Below are positions 1 through 13,115 of a DNA stretch of 64,000 nucleotides, in pieces; within the stretch, counting starts at the first letter, position 1; every line of letters begins with the position of its first letter. Below the pieces are notes generated by a model, which saw only the letters and a list, made by a program, of their open reading frames with translations, was not told the origin of the DNA and searched no databases. The position numbers and the translations under genes were made by a program. The stretch is from Intrasporangium flavum (lineage in GTDB: Bacteria > Actinomycetota > Actinomycetes > Actinomycetales > Dermatophilaceae), in NCBI RefSeq assembly GCF_001956915.1, contig NZ_MLJO01000017.1, forward strand, positions 62,001 through 126,000, in the 5' to 3' direction.

Positions 1-209
1 CCGAACGGGGACCGCGTGCCGGGCTCGGTGTCGTCGGAGAAGCCGACGCCCGACGGCTCGGGGGCGGACGCGTCGAGGCCCGGCATCGGGGCCGGGACCG
101 ACTCGGGCAGGTCGGCGCGGGTCGCCGGCACCTCGGCCGGCACCTCGACGGGCAGGTCGACCTCGGTGTCGCCGGGCGGCGCGGCCTCAGGCCGCCGGCT
201 TGAGGACAT
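1..209 (-). CDS. Probable sensor histidine kinase, N-terminal fragment (partial)
   Basis: First 69 codons of a gene that continues beyond the left edge. It begins with ATG at 209, inside the last 23 bases of the response regulator gene and in a different frame, the usual coupled arrangement of a regulator followed by its sensor kinase. The visible part is rich in Pro, Glu, Ala and Val (for example VDLPVEVPAEVP) and holds no membrane segment or kinase motif. The kinase call therefore rests on position alone; the reading frame itself is supported by codon bias and the overlap. Confidence 0.55.
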   Translation of the reverse strand, partial: MSSSRRPEAAPPGDTEVDLPVEVPAEVPATRADLPESVPAPMPGLDASAPEPSGVGFSDDTEPGTRSPF

Positions 210-924
210 ACCCGGCACCCCGCATCGTGTGGATCATCGGCTCGCGGCCGGCGTCGATCTTCTTGCGCAGGTAGGAGATGTAGAGCTCGACGACGTTGGC
301 CTGGCCGCCGAAGTCGTAGTTCCACACCCGGTCCAGGATCTGCGCCTTGGACAGCACGCGGCGCGGGTTGCGCATGAGGTAGCGGAGGAGCTCGAACTCG
401 GTGGCGGTCAGGTGGATCTCCTCGCCGCCGCGGGTGACCTCGTGGCTGTCCTCGTCGAGGGTGAGGTCGCCGACGACGAGCACCGAGTCGGACGCCGAGA
501 CCGCCACGGTGGTGCGGCGCATCAGCGCGCGGACGCGGGCCACGACCTCCTCGAGCGAGAAGGGCTTGGTGACGTAGTCGTCGCCGCCGGCGGTCAGGCC
601 CGAGACGCGGTCCTCGACGGCGTCCTTGGCCGTGAGGAAGAGGACCGGCACGTTGGGGTTGTCGCCGCGCATCCGCCGCAGCACCTCGAGGCCGTCGAAG
701 TCGGGCAGCATCATGTCGAGGACGACGGCGTCGGGGTCGAACTCCCGGGCGGCCCGCACGGCCTCCATGCCGGTGCCGGCCGAGCGCACCTCCCAGCCCT
801 CGTAGCGCAGGGCCATGCCGAGCAGCTCGGTGAGGTTGGCCTCGTCGTCGACGACGAGGACGCGCACCGGCGACCCGTCGAGTCGCTGGAGTCGCGCTGC
901 AGCCGGCTTGGTCTTCTCGCTCAT
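187..924 (-). CDS. OmpR/PhoB-family response regulator
   Basis: 245 aa. An N-terminal receiver domain (about 20-135) has the acidic pair in VLVVDDE, phosphoacceptor D70 in VVLDMMLPD and the conserved lysine in YVTKPFS. A C-terminal winged-helix DNA-binding domain (about 150-243) has LTATEFELLRYL and the recognition-helix region VVELYISYLRKKID, ending in RGAGYVL. It should be phosphorylated by the kinase encoded immediately downstream, whose start overlaps it by 23 bases. ATG at 924 is chosen because the receiver begins about 20 residues later and further upstream sequence is low complexity. Three in-phase CTGTGCGA-type repeats just upstream (948-988) suggest autoregulation. The family is certain; the signal sensed is unknown. 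Confidence 0.93.
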   Translation of the reverse strand: MSEKTKPAAARLQRLDGSPVRVLVVDDEANLTELLGMALRYEGWEVRSAGTGMEAVRAAREFDPDAVVLDMMLPDFDGLEVLRRMRGDNPNVPVLFLTAKDAVEDRVSGLTAGGDDYVTKPFSLEEVVARVRALMRRTTVAVSASDSVLVVGDLTLDEDSHEVTRGGEEIHLTATEFELLRYLMRNPRRVLSKAQILDRVWNYDFGGQANVVELYISYLRKKIDAGREPMIHTMRGAGYVLKPAA

Positions 925-947
925 GTCACCCAGTGAAACCCCGGGGA

Positions 948-1085
948 CTGTGCGACCGCCAGTACCTTCCTGTGCGATTCCTGTGGGATCCCGGTGCGGA
1001 TCCGCCCGGCTCGGGCCGGCTCGGGAGGTGCGTGCGCCGGGCAAGTCACGGCACCCCGACGGCTGTGGCACAGCACCCGCACAGC
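948..1085. promoter_or_regulatory. Phased direct repeats, probable response-regulator operator
   Basis: The divergent spacer between the response regulator and the gene at 1108 holds CTGTGCGA at 948 and 970 and CTGTGGGA at 981, with a weaker copy (CGGTGCGG) at 992. These lie at multiples of 11 bases. Near the other gene, GCACAGC occurs at 1068 and 1079, again 11 apart; this is the same core on the opposite strand. OmpR-family regulators bind direct repeats spaced one helical turn apart, so this reads as a shared operator for both divergent genes. Confidence 0.5.
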
Positions 1086-1107
1086 ATCCGGCCCGACCGT
1101 CGTCCCC

Positions 1108-1818
1108 ATGAGCACCGATGCCACGACGCCGGTCCCGGTCGCCCCGGGGCGTTCGGCCCTGCCCCAGTTCGACGCGACCCGCGAGGTCCCGACCGCCGAC
1201 GTGACGCGGGAGATCCCCGCCCAGGGGAGCGCCGACACGGCGACGCTTCCCGCGGCGCCCGCGCAGCCCTCCCCCATCGCCCCGCCGCAGGTCCCGTACA
1301 CCTACACGGCGGCGCACCCGGCGCCCGAGGACCGGACCGGGGCCGCGGCGCCGGTCGTCCCGCCGCGTCCGGCGACAAGCGACGGACCGCGTTGGAGCGC
1401 AAAGAAGACCGCCGTGACGGCCGGGCTCGCCATCGTCCTGGCCTCGGCCGGGGCCATCGGCGCCGCCGCCGCGATGCCGGCCGGCTCGACCGGCGGCGAC
1501 ACCGGCCGCTTCGGGCGCGGCTTCGGGCCCGGGGGCCAGAACGGCCAGAACGGGTTCACCCCGTTCGGCCGCGGCAACCAGGGCTTCGGCAACCAGAACG
1601 GGCAGGGCAACCTGCAGAACCAGCTGCCGGGCCTGAACGGCCTGGGCAACCAGAACGGCCAGCAGGGCGGACCGGGCCTGACCAACCAGGGCGGCCAGCT
1701 GCCGAACCTGAACGGCATCGACCCGAACCAGCTGAGCCGGCTGGACCCGCAGGACCTCCTCAAGCAGCTGGACCAGCTGACCGGCGGCAGCGACGACGGC
1801 TCGTCCAGCACGACCTGA
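1108..1818 (+). CDS. Single-pass membrane protein with Asn/Gly/Gln-rich exterior
   Basis: 236 aa, function unknown. Residues 1-95 are Pro/Ala/Thr-rich and probably cytoplasmic. A KK pair precedes one hydrophobic helix at about 100-122 (AVTAGLAIVLASAGAIG). The rest is a low-complexity segment made of NQNGQ, GFGNQ and LNGLGNQN-like units, ending acidic (LDPQDLLKQLDQL). ATG at 1108 is preceded 7 bases earlier by GACCGT, fitting a leaderless start. It is transcribed away from the response regulator across an operator-like repeat array, so it is a likely target of that system. It has the look of an envelope protein, but no named family is recognisable. Confidence 0.75.
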   Translation: MSTDATTPVPVAPGRSALPQFDATREVPTADVTREIPAQGSADTATLPAAPAQPSPIAPPQVPYTYTAAHPAPEDRTGAAAPVVPPRPATSDGPRWSAKKTAVTAGLAIVLASAGAIGAAAAMPAGSTGGDTGRFGRGFGPGGQNGQNGFTPFGRGNQGFGNQNGQGNLQNQLPGLNGLGNQNGQQGGPGLTNQGGQLPNLNGIDPNQLSRLDPQDLLKQLDQLTGGSDDGSSSTT

Positions 1819-1843
1819 GCCGGGACGACCGTCCCGCTCCCAC

Positions 1844-1875
1844 CTGAGCCCGATCGGCCGCCCGGCCGGTCGGGC

Positions 1876-1879
<4 letters not shown>
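1844..1879. terminator. Bidirectional hairpin terminator
   Basis: Two 16-base arms (1844-1859 and 1864-1879) pair with a single G-T type mismatch around a 4-base loop. The hairpin sits between the convergent membrane protein gene and the hybrid kinase gene and overlaps the stop codon of the latter. There is no T tract, as is common in high-GC actinobacteria. Confidence 0.7.
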
Positions 1880-5115
<3,236 letters not shown>

Positions 5116-5229
5116 GGTGCGAATCCTCCCCCATCGCCCGGCCTTGCACCGGGCAGTTCGCGAATTCCGTCCCAGTCTGCCCCGGTCTCCGCGTCGACGG
5201 AAGCGGAGGCAAGGACAGCCTCGCCTACC

Positions 5230-5258
5230 GTGACAGGCCCGCACCGCGGTGCGACGAT
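5230..5258 (+). promoter_or_regulatory. Leaderless promoter of the VIT gene
   Basis: GTGACA at 5230-5235 as -35 and GACGAT at 5253-5258 as -10, spaced by 17 bases. The start codon ATG at 5266 begins 7 bases after the -10, so the transcript would start at or next to the A of the ATG. Confidence 0.55.
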
Positions 5259-5265
5259 CGGGCCC

Positions 5266-6051
5266 ATGACGCAGCCTGAGTCGCACGAGTCCCGGAGCGA
5301 CGCCGTCGCCGACGCCGACGCCGGGCACGACACCGGGCACGACAACGGGCACGCCCGTGAGGAGCCGCACGACGACAGCGTCGGGGCCCGGCTCAACTGG
5401 TTGCGGGCCGGCGTCCTCGGGGCCAACGACGGCATCGTCTCGACGGCCGGGGTCGTCGTCGGGGTCGCGGGCGCCACGACGAGTCGCGCGGCGATCGTCG
5501 TGGCCGGCATCGCGGCCCTGTCGGCCGGCGCGCTGTCGATGGCGGCCGGCGAGTACGTGTCGGTGAGCACCCAGCGCGACACCGAGCGGGCCCTCATCGC
5601 CCTCGAGCGGCGCGAGCTGCACGAGGACCCCCACGGCGAGCTCGAGGAGCTGACCCAGCTCTACGAGGCCAAGGGCATCAGCCGCCCGCTCGCCGAGCAG
5701 GTGGCCCGCGATCTGACGGCGCACGACGCCCTCACCGCGCACGCCGAGGCCGAGCTCGGCATCGACCCGACCGCCCTGACCAACCCGTGGCACGCGGCGG
5801 GCGCCTCGATGGTCGCCTTCTTCGTCGGGGCCCTCCTGCCGTTGCTGACGATCTCCTTCAGCCCCGAGTCCGTCCGGCTCTGGGTCACCGTCGCGAGCGT
5901 CGCCGTGGCCCTCGCCGTCACCGGGTGGGTCAGTGCCCGCCTCGGTGGGGCGCCGGTCGGACGGGCGGTGGCCCGCAACGTCGCGGGCGGCCTCGTCGCC
6001 ATGGGGGTCACGTACGCGATCGGGGCCCTGGTCGGCGTCAACGTCGGCTGA
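5266..6051 (+). CDS. VIT1/CCC1-family metal transporter
   Basis: 261 aa. The family moves Fe2+ or Mn2+ across membranes. After a hydrophilic N-terminus comes WLRAGVLGANDGIVSTAGVVVG, the signature first helix with the conserved GxNDG stretch, then a helix with SAGALSMAAGEYVSVSTQ, a cytoplasmic charged segment (about 105-180: ALIALERRELHEDP and following), and three C-terminal helices (ASMVAFFVGALLPLL; VTVASVAVALAVTGWV; VAGGLVAMGVTYAIGALVG). The N-terminus contains an unusual His/Asp run (GHDTGHDNGHAREEPHDD) that could bind metal. ATG at 5266 fits the leaderless promoter. Exact metal is not decidable from sequence. Confidence 0.9.
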   Translation: MTQPESHESRSDAVADADAGHDTGHDNGHAREEPHDDSVGARLNWLRAGVLGANDGIVSTAGVVVGVAGATTSRAAIVVAGIAALSAGALSMAAGEYVSVSTQRDTERALIALERRELHEDPHGELEELTQLYEAKGISRPLAEQVARDLTAHDALTAHAEAELGIDPTALTNPWHAAGASMVAFFVGALLPLLTISFSPESVRLWVTVASVAVALAVTGWVSARLGGAPVGRAVARNVAGGLVAMGVTYAIGALVGVNVG

Positions 6052-6328
6052 GCCGTCCGTATTGTCCCGTCGACGACGCGTCGAGGTCGGCGGCGATGTA
6101 GAGTCGAGGAGTCCCCGCGCCGACGAGGCGCGGCCCGACCCGCCGACTCCCGCCTCCGACGGGCTCCGGCTCGGGCCCACCGGGACGTCAGCGGGGGCAC
6201 GTCAGCGCGTGTCCCCCGACTCGAGTCGAGGCCGTCACGGCCGGCGGGGTCCTCCCCGTCCGGGTCGTCGCGGCATCGCGGCATCGTCAGGGCGTCGCCA
6301 CGGCGCCAGACGCGTCACCAGGAGGAAC
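6052..6328. other. Intergenic leader of the Snf2 gene
   Basis: 277 bases with no ORF of coding character. TAGAGT at 6099-6104 is a plausible -10 box, which would give the following gene an untranslated leader of about 220 bases. GACGCGTC occurs at 6075 and again close to the gene start. No recognised riboswitch. Confidence 0.35.
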
Positions 6329-8512
6329 ATGCCCACGCGTGCGCGCACCCGGGCCGGCAACGGCCAGGCCGCTTCGAAGGGCCAGAACGGCTCGGCCGCG
6401 AACGGCTCGCGCCGGGACGAGCCGGCGCCGCTCATCCCCGTGCTCGCCCGACGCGTCCGCGAGGTCGAGTCGCGGGTCGCGAGCAAGGGCAAGGCCAGCC
6501 CGACGAACCGGACCAAGTTCCTCGTCGTCGCGCTCCTCATGCGCTCCGAGCGGGCGCGCGTCCGCGACGACGCGACGCTGCCCGCCGGCACCCGCGCCGA
6601 CCTGCTCAAGCGGCTCGACGGCATCGCCGGCATCCTCGCGCAGATCGCCGCCCGCGACACCAGCCTCATCTCCCTGCTCGACGCCAGCGTCAAGCCCGGC
6701 CCCGCCGCGCAGCAGATGCGCCGCGAGTGGCTGCTCGAGTCCGGCGCCGAGGTGCCGGACGAGCCGGCCGAGGCCGCCCCAGAGCCCGACCGCCCCGTCG
6801 TGCCGCCGCAGATCGCGGCCCGCCAGGTGCTGCCGCGCTCGGTGCCGGCCCGCGCCCGCGCCAACCCCTTCCTCGTGCCCGACCTCGAGGCGGCCACCCG
6901 CCGCCCGTACCTGCCGACGCGACTGGCCGGGTGGGAGCTGCTCTCGCCGCTCTACCGCGCCTTCGAGCAGGGTGCCGGCGGCGAGGCCGCGTCGATGGAC
7001 CTGCCACCCAAGCCGCGCGTCGACCGGTTCTCCCCGGCCGGGCAGCAGCTCATGGTGCACCAGTCGCAGTTCCTGCAGGCCGTCCAGGAGGGGCACCGCA
7101 CCTTCCTGCTCGCCGACGAGCCCGGCCTCGGCAAGACGGCCCAGTCGGTGATGGCCGCGTCGGTCGCGAACGCCTACCCGATGCTCGCCGTCGTCCCGAA
7201 CGTCGTGAAGATCAACTGGGCCCGCGAGGTCGAGCGGTGGACGCCGCAGCGCCGGGTCACGGTCATCCACGGCGACGGTGACGACGTCGACGCCTTCGCC
7301 GACGTGTTCGTCGTGAACTACGAGATCCTCGACCGGCACTTCGGCTGGCTGTCCTCGTTCGGCTTCCGCTCGATGGTCGTCGACGAGGCGCACTTCATCA
7401 AGAACCTGTCCTCGCAGCGCTCGCAGCAGGTGCTGGCCCTCGGCGACCGGCTCCGGGCCACGACGCCGGGCGGCGACCCGCTCCTCCTCGCGCTCACCGG
7501 CACGCCGCTCATCAACGACGTCAAGGACTTCGACGCGATCTGGCGCTTCCTCGGCTGGATCAAGGACGGTAAGCCGGCCTCGCCGATCCTGCGTGAGCTC
7601 GACGGCATCGGCCTGACCCCGGCCGACCGCGGGTTCTACCCCGAGGCGCGCAAGGTCGTGATCGAGCAGGGCATCGTGCGCCGCCGCAAGGTCGACGTCG
7701 CCAAGGACCTGCCCGACAAGCGGATCGCCGACATCACCGTCGAGCTCGACGACGACCTCGGCCGCTCCATCCGCGAGGCCGAGCAGGCGCTGGGCCGCCG
7801 TCTCGCGCAGCGCTACCGGGCCCTGCTCGCCGAGGGCGAGGGGCACGAGTACGACGGCGAGCCCGACGAGGCGCTGCTGCGCCGCGTCGCCGCCGCCGAG
7901 CTGCGGCACGCGTCGGAGGGCGGCGAGAAGGGCGAGAACGTCTTCAGCCTCGTGCGCCGCATCGGCCAGGCGAAGTCGACGCTGGCCGCCGACTACGCGG
8001 TGCAGCTGTCGCACTCCGTCGGCAAGGTCGTCTTCTTCGCCAAGCACATCGACGTCATGGACGCCGCCGAGGCCATATTCGCGTCGGCGGGCCTGACGAC
8101 GGTGTCGGTGCGCGGCGACCAGACCGGCAAGCAGCGCCAGGAGGCCATCGACGGGTTCCAGAAGGACCCCGAGGTGTCGGTGGCGGTCTGCTCCCTCACC
8201 GCGGCCGGCGTCGGGCTCAACCTGCACGCCGCGTCCAACGTCGTGCTCGCCGAGCTGTCGTGGACGGCGGCCGAGCAGCAGCAGGCCATCGACCGCGTGC
8301 ACCGCATCGGCCAGGACGAGCCGGTCACCGCGTGGCGGATCCTCGCCGCCGGCACGATCGACTCGAAGATCGCCGAGCTCATCGACGCCAAGCAGGGCCT
8401 GGCCGCCCGGGCCCTCGACGGCAGCGACGAGGAGGTCGCCTCCGGCGACACGCTCCAGCGCGACGCGCTGGTCGCGCTGCTGCGCGAGGCGCTCACGCAG
8501 ACCTGGGCCTGA
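6329..8512 (+). CDS. Snf2-family DNA-dependent ATPase (SMARCAL1/HepA-like)
   Basis: 727 aa. The N-terminal 230 residues are a basic, Ala-rich extension of unknown role. The Snf2 ATPase core follows: Walker A DEPGLGKT with K269, motif II VVDEAHFIKN with D352, motif III LTGTPLIND, then the helicase C-terminal lobe with LTAAGVGLNLHAAS and the terminal motif DRVHRIGQDEPV. Such enzymes translocate on or remodel DNA rather than unwind it. No SWIM finger or nuclease domain is visible, unlike the second Snf2 gene at 41.6-45.1 kb. The ATG at 6329 sits 5 bases after a good AGGAGG-type ribosome site. Monocistronic. Likely role in repair or recombination; that part is inference. Confidence 0.9.
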   Translation: MPTRARTRAGNGQAASKGQNGSAANGSRRDEPAPLIPVLARRVREVESRVASKGKASPTNRTKFLVVALLMRSERARVRDDATLPAGTRADLLKRLDGIAGILAQIAARDTSLISLLDASVKPGPAAQQMRREWLLESGAEVPDEPAEAAPEPDRPVVPPQIAARQVLPRSVPARARANPFLVPDLEAATRRPYLPTRLAGWELLSPLYRAFEQGAGGEAASMDLPPKPRVDRFSPAGQQLMVHQSQFLQAVQEGHRTFLLADEPGLGKTAQSVMAASVANAYPMLAVVPNVVKINWAREVERWTPQRRVTVIHGDGDDVDAFADVFVVNYEILDRHFGWLSSFGFRSMVVDEAHFIKNLSSQRSQQVLALGDRLRATTPGGDPLLLALTGTPLINDVKDFDAIWRFLGWIKDGKPASPILRELDGIGLTPADRGFYPEARKVVIEQGIVRRRKVDVAKDLPDKRIADITVELDDDLGRSIREAEQALGRRLAQRYRALLAEGEGHEYDGEPDEALLRRVAAAELRHASEGGEKGENVFSLVRRIGQAKSTLAADYAVQLSHSVGKVVFFAKHIDVMDAAEAIFASAGLTTVSVRGDQTGKQRQEAIDGFQKDPEVSVAVCSLTAAGVGLNLHAASNVVLAELSWTAAEQQQAIDRVHRIGQDEPVTAWRILAAGTIDSKIAELIDAKQGLAARALDGSDEEVASGDTLQRDALVALLREALTQTWA

Positions 8513-8556
8513 CGCGTCGAGGGCCTGACGCGTCGGCGACCGACGCGTCGGCGACG
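8511..8556. repeat. Three tandem GACGCGTC-centred repeats
   Basis: GACGCGTC at 8511, 8527 and 8542, in units of 16 and 15 bases (the last two units are GACGCGTCGGCGAC). The first overlaps the Snf2 stop codon. The octamer is palindromic and frequent throughout the window. Purpose unknown. Confidence 0.6.
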
Positions 8557-8756
8557 TTCGTGCGAGCGGTGACATCCGGAGCCCCGTGCCGGGAGCAGGC
8601 ACGCGGGTCGACCGAATGCCACCGGCTCGGCCATGCCCTCAACCTCGCTCCGGAACCGGCCCACTGGTAGGGACCAACGGACCTGTTTCGCTCCGCCCCG
8701 GCGGCATCCACTGGTGGTGGAGCCGCAGTCCGTTGCGGCGGTCACGAGGAGGAATG

Positions 8757-8813
8757 ATGAGCGCGAACTCGGAGGCCACCGAGGCCAAGACCACGCACAT
8801 CGAGATCAGCTGA
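8757..8813 (+). CDS. Short 18-codon ORF ahead of alcohol dehydrogenase (possible leader peptide)
   Basis: Encodes MSANSEATEAKTTHIEIS, then TGA. It has one of the best ribosome sites in the window (GAGGAGGA, 8746-8753) directly before ATG, and its stop lies only 5 bases before the ATG of the dehydrogenase, which has no good site of its own. This suggests translational coupling, with the small ORF serving to load ribosomes. The peptide is polar, with no Cys, no Trp and no amino-acid run that would indicate attenuation. It could instead be the remnant of a longer gene. Confidence 0.4.
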   Translation: MSANSEATEAKTTHIEIS

Positions 8814-8818
8814 TCACC

Positions 8819-9895
8819 ATGACCACCGACGCAGGAACGACCGGCGCGGACACGATGCGCGCCATCGTCTACCACGGTCCCGGCCAGAAGGCCTGGGAGG
8901 AGGTGCCGAAGCCGACCCTCCGCGAGGACACCGACGCCGTGGTCAAGGTCGACACCGTCACCATCTGCGGCACCGACCTGCACATCCTCAAGGGCGACGT
9001 CGCGGCCGTCACCGACGGGCGGATCCTCGGCCACGAGGCGGTCGGCACCGTGGAGCAGGTCGGGGCCGGCGTCACGAACGTCCGCCCCGGCGACCGCGTC
9101 CTCGTCTCGTGCATCACGGCCTGCGGCTCGTGCCGCTACTGCCGCGCCGGCAGCTACGGCCAGTGCATCGGGGGCGGCGGCTGGATCCTCGGACACCTCA
9201 TCGACGGCACCCAGGCGGAGTACGTCCGGGTGCCCTTCGCGGACACCTCGACCTACGCCGTCCCCGACGGCGTGACTGACGAGGAGGTGCTCATGCTCGC
9301 CGACATCGGGCCCACGGGCTACGAGGTCGGCGTGCTGAACGGCCGGGTCTCACCCGGTGACGTCGTAGCGGTGGTGGGCGCCGGCCCGGTCGGCCTCTCC
9401 GCCATCATGGGTGCCAAGCTCTTCAGTCCTTCCCACGTCGTGGCCATCGACCTGGCCGATGCCCGACTCGAGGCCGCCAAGCAGTTCGGGGCCGACATCA
9501 CCGTCAACCCGACCCACGAGGACGCGGTCGAGGTGCTGCGCGGCCTCACGGACGGCCTCGGCGCCGACGTCGCCGTCGAGGCCGTGGGCGTGGCGGCGAC
9601 CTTCGAGCAGTGCGCGGCGCTGGTCCGACCCGGCGGCCGGGTGGCCAACGTCGGCGTGCACGGCGGCCCGGCCACGCTGCACCTGGAGGACCTCTGGATC
9701 AGGAACGTCACCATCACCACCGGGCTCGTCGACACCTACTCGACGCCGACGCTGCTCAAGCTGCTCGCGACGCACCAGGTCGACCTCGCGAGGTTCGTCA
9801 CCCACCGCTTCACGATGGACGAGTTCCTCGACGCCTACGACACCTTCGCCCGTGCCGCCGACACCCGCGCCCTCAAGGTCGCCATCTCCGCCTGA
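8819..9895 (+). CDS. Zinc-dependent medium-chain alcohol dehydrogenase
   Basis: 358 aa. N-terminal GroES-like domain with catalytic zinc residues in TICGTDLH and ILGHEAVG, and the structural-zinc cluster CGSCRYCRAGSYGQC. A Rossmann domain follows with [23 protein letters not shown] places Asp after the second strand, which favours NAD over NADP. Overall resemblance is to bacterial NAD-dependent secondary alcohol or formaldehyde-type dehydrogenases; the substrate is not decidable. ATG at 8819 keeps the family length; it lies 5 bases after the 18-codon ORF and lacks its own ribosome site. Convergent with the GNAT gene downstream. Confidence 0.88.
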   Translation: MTTDAGTTGADTMRAIVYHGPGQKAWEEVPKPTLREDTDAVVKVDTVTICGTDLHILKGDVAAVTDGRILGHEAVGTVEQVGAGVTNVRPGDRVLVSCITACGSCRYCRAGSYGQCIGGGGWILGHLIDGTQAEYVRVPFADTSTYAVPDGVTDEEVLMLADIGPTGYEVGVLNGRVSPGDVVAVVGAGPVGLSAIMGAKLFSPSHVVAIDLADARLEAAKQFGADITVNPTHEDAVEVLRGLTDGLGADVAVEAVGVAATFEQCAALVRPGGRVANVGVHGGPATLHLEDLWIRNVTITTGLVDTYSTPTLLKLLATHQVDLARFVTHRFTMDEFLDAYDTFARAADTRALKVAISA

Positions 9896-9928
9896 GCGGG
9901 CCACGCGGGCCGGACGCGCGACGGGCCC

Positions 9929-10441
9929 TCAGAGGTCGACGTGCATGACGTGCGCGCCGACGAGGGTGCCGTCGGGCATCCGGTGGGCGCGGGGCACCGT
10001 GCCGATGACGGTGAACCCGAGGCTCTCGTAGAGCCGGACCGCGCCACGGTTCGTCTCGACGACGGCGTTGAACTGCATGGCCGCGAAGCCGGCCTCGCGC
10101 GCCCACGTGAGCGAGTCCTCGACGAGGGCCCGCCCGACGCCGCGCCCGCGGGCCGCGTCGCTGACCATGTAGCTCGCCGTGGCGACGTGCGAGCCGGGGC
10201 CGGGCCGGTTGCGGCCCATCTTCGCGGTGCCGAGCAGCTCGTCACCGACGAGGGCGACGCTCACCCGCCCGCCCGGGCCGTTGTCGAGCCAGATCGCGCG
10301 GCCCGTGGCCTCGTCGAGGTCGACGGGGTACGGGAAGGTGTCACCGGCGCGGACCACCTGCTCGACGATCGCCCACACGGCGGGCCAGTCGGCGTCGGTG
10401 TGGTCGCGGACGGTCACGGCGGTTCGGGATCCCAGGGGCAC
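9929..10441 (-). CDS. GNAT-family N-acetyltransferase
   Basis: 170 aa with GTG start at 10441; a second GTG at 10417 is also possible and would remove 8 residues. Typical GNAT fold: TVRDHTDADWPAVWAI at the start, the acetyl-CoA loop ARGRGVGRALVE, and AVVETNRGAVRLYESLGF near the end. Closest in form to the phosphinothricin/YncA-like group that acetylates small amines, but the substrate is unknown. It starts 10 bases after the NAD synthase gene on the same strand, so the two are likely co-transcribed. Confidence 0.88.
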   Translation of the reverse strand: MPLGSRTAVTVRDHTDADWPAVWAIVEQVVRAGDTFPYPVDLDEATGRAIWLDNGPGGRVSVALVGDELLGTAKMGRNRPGPGSHVATASYMVSDAARGRGVGRALVEDSLTWAREAGFAAMQFNAVVETNRGAVRLYESLGFTVIGTVPRAHRMPDGTLVGAHVMHVDL

Positions 10442-10451
10442 GGGCCCAGCC

Positions 10452-12506
<2,055 letters not shown>

Positions 12507-12576
12507 GGCCACAGTCAATCGCACCGTGGCTGTGACGCGAGCCTCGCCACGATCCGGGTGCGTCGGGGCCTCTTCT

Positions 12577-12593
12577 TACTACAATCAGTAGTA
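12577..12593. promoter_or_regulatory. AT-rich palindromic operator candidate
   Basis: TACTAC-AATCA-GTAGTA, a perfect 6-base inverted repeat with a 5-base centre, stands out in a GC-rich spacer. It lies 49 bases before the PPOX gene. The half-site resembles the TACTA/TAGTA operators of BlaI/CopY-type repressors. No such repressor is encoded in the window. Confidence 0.4.
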
Positions 12594-12641
12594 GTCCGAG
12601 GCGGGACCCGACCGACCCGGGAACCGAGAGAGGTGACGACG

Positions 12642-13073
12642 ATGAACACGACTGAGGGCCCGGTGCACGAGCTGCATCCCGGGGAGAGCTGGGACTTCAT
12701 GCGCACCAAGGAGTTCGGGCGGCTCGCCTACCACCTCGCCGACGAGGTCCACCTCGTCCCGATCAACTACGCCGTCGTCGACCACCGGTTGCTCTTCCTG
12801 ACGGCCGAGGGCAGCAAGCTGCTCGGCGTCGCGATGAACTGCGACGTCGCCTTCGAGGTCGACGACTTCGAGGGCGAGCACGCCACGAGCGTCATCTGCC
12901 GCGGCCGCGCCCACGAGCTGACCGGCGACACGACGTGGGCCACCGAGCAGCTGCCGCTGCGTCCGTGGGTCGACACCCCGAAGACGATCGTCGTCGAGAT
13001 CGTCGTCGACGAGATCACCGGCCGCCGCTTCGACCTGCACCGCCCCTGGCTGCACGCCCGCGTCGACGCCTGA
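12642..13073 (+). CDS. PPOX-family small flavoprotein
   Basis: 143 aa split-barrel protein of the pyridoxamine 5'-phosphate oxidase-like superfamily (MSMEG-type). Seen: ESWDFMRTKEFGRLAYHLADEVHLVPINY, with the second strand typical of the family, then LLFLTAEGSKLL and VAFEVDDFE. Such proteins bind FMN or F420 and reduce varied substrates; which one cannot be told here. ATG at 12642 follows GAGAGAGG at good spacing; an in-frame GTG nine bases earlier overlaps that site and is unlikely. An AT-rich palindrome upstream suggests repressor control. Confidence 0.82.
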   Translation: MNTTEGPVHELHPGESWDFMRTKEFGRLAYHLADEVHLVPINYAVVDHRLLFLTAEGSKLLGVAMNCDVAFEVDDFEGEHATSVICRGRAHELTGDTTWATEQLPLRPWVDTPKTIVVEIVVDEITGRRFDLHRPWLHARVDA

Positions 13074-13115
13074 GCAGCCTCGTCCCCGTCGGCCACGCCC
13101 GGCTAGCCTTGGCGC

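Noticed and set aside
1821-1836. CGGGACG-AC-CGTCCCG palindrome
   Set aside because: Centre too small for a hairpin loop and it lies just before the clear terminator at 1844; no separate role supported.
8661-8715. CCACTGGT repeated at 8661 and 8708
   Set aside because: Two short copies only, 47 bases apart, with no symmetry or promoter relation.
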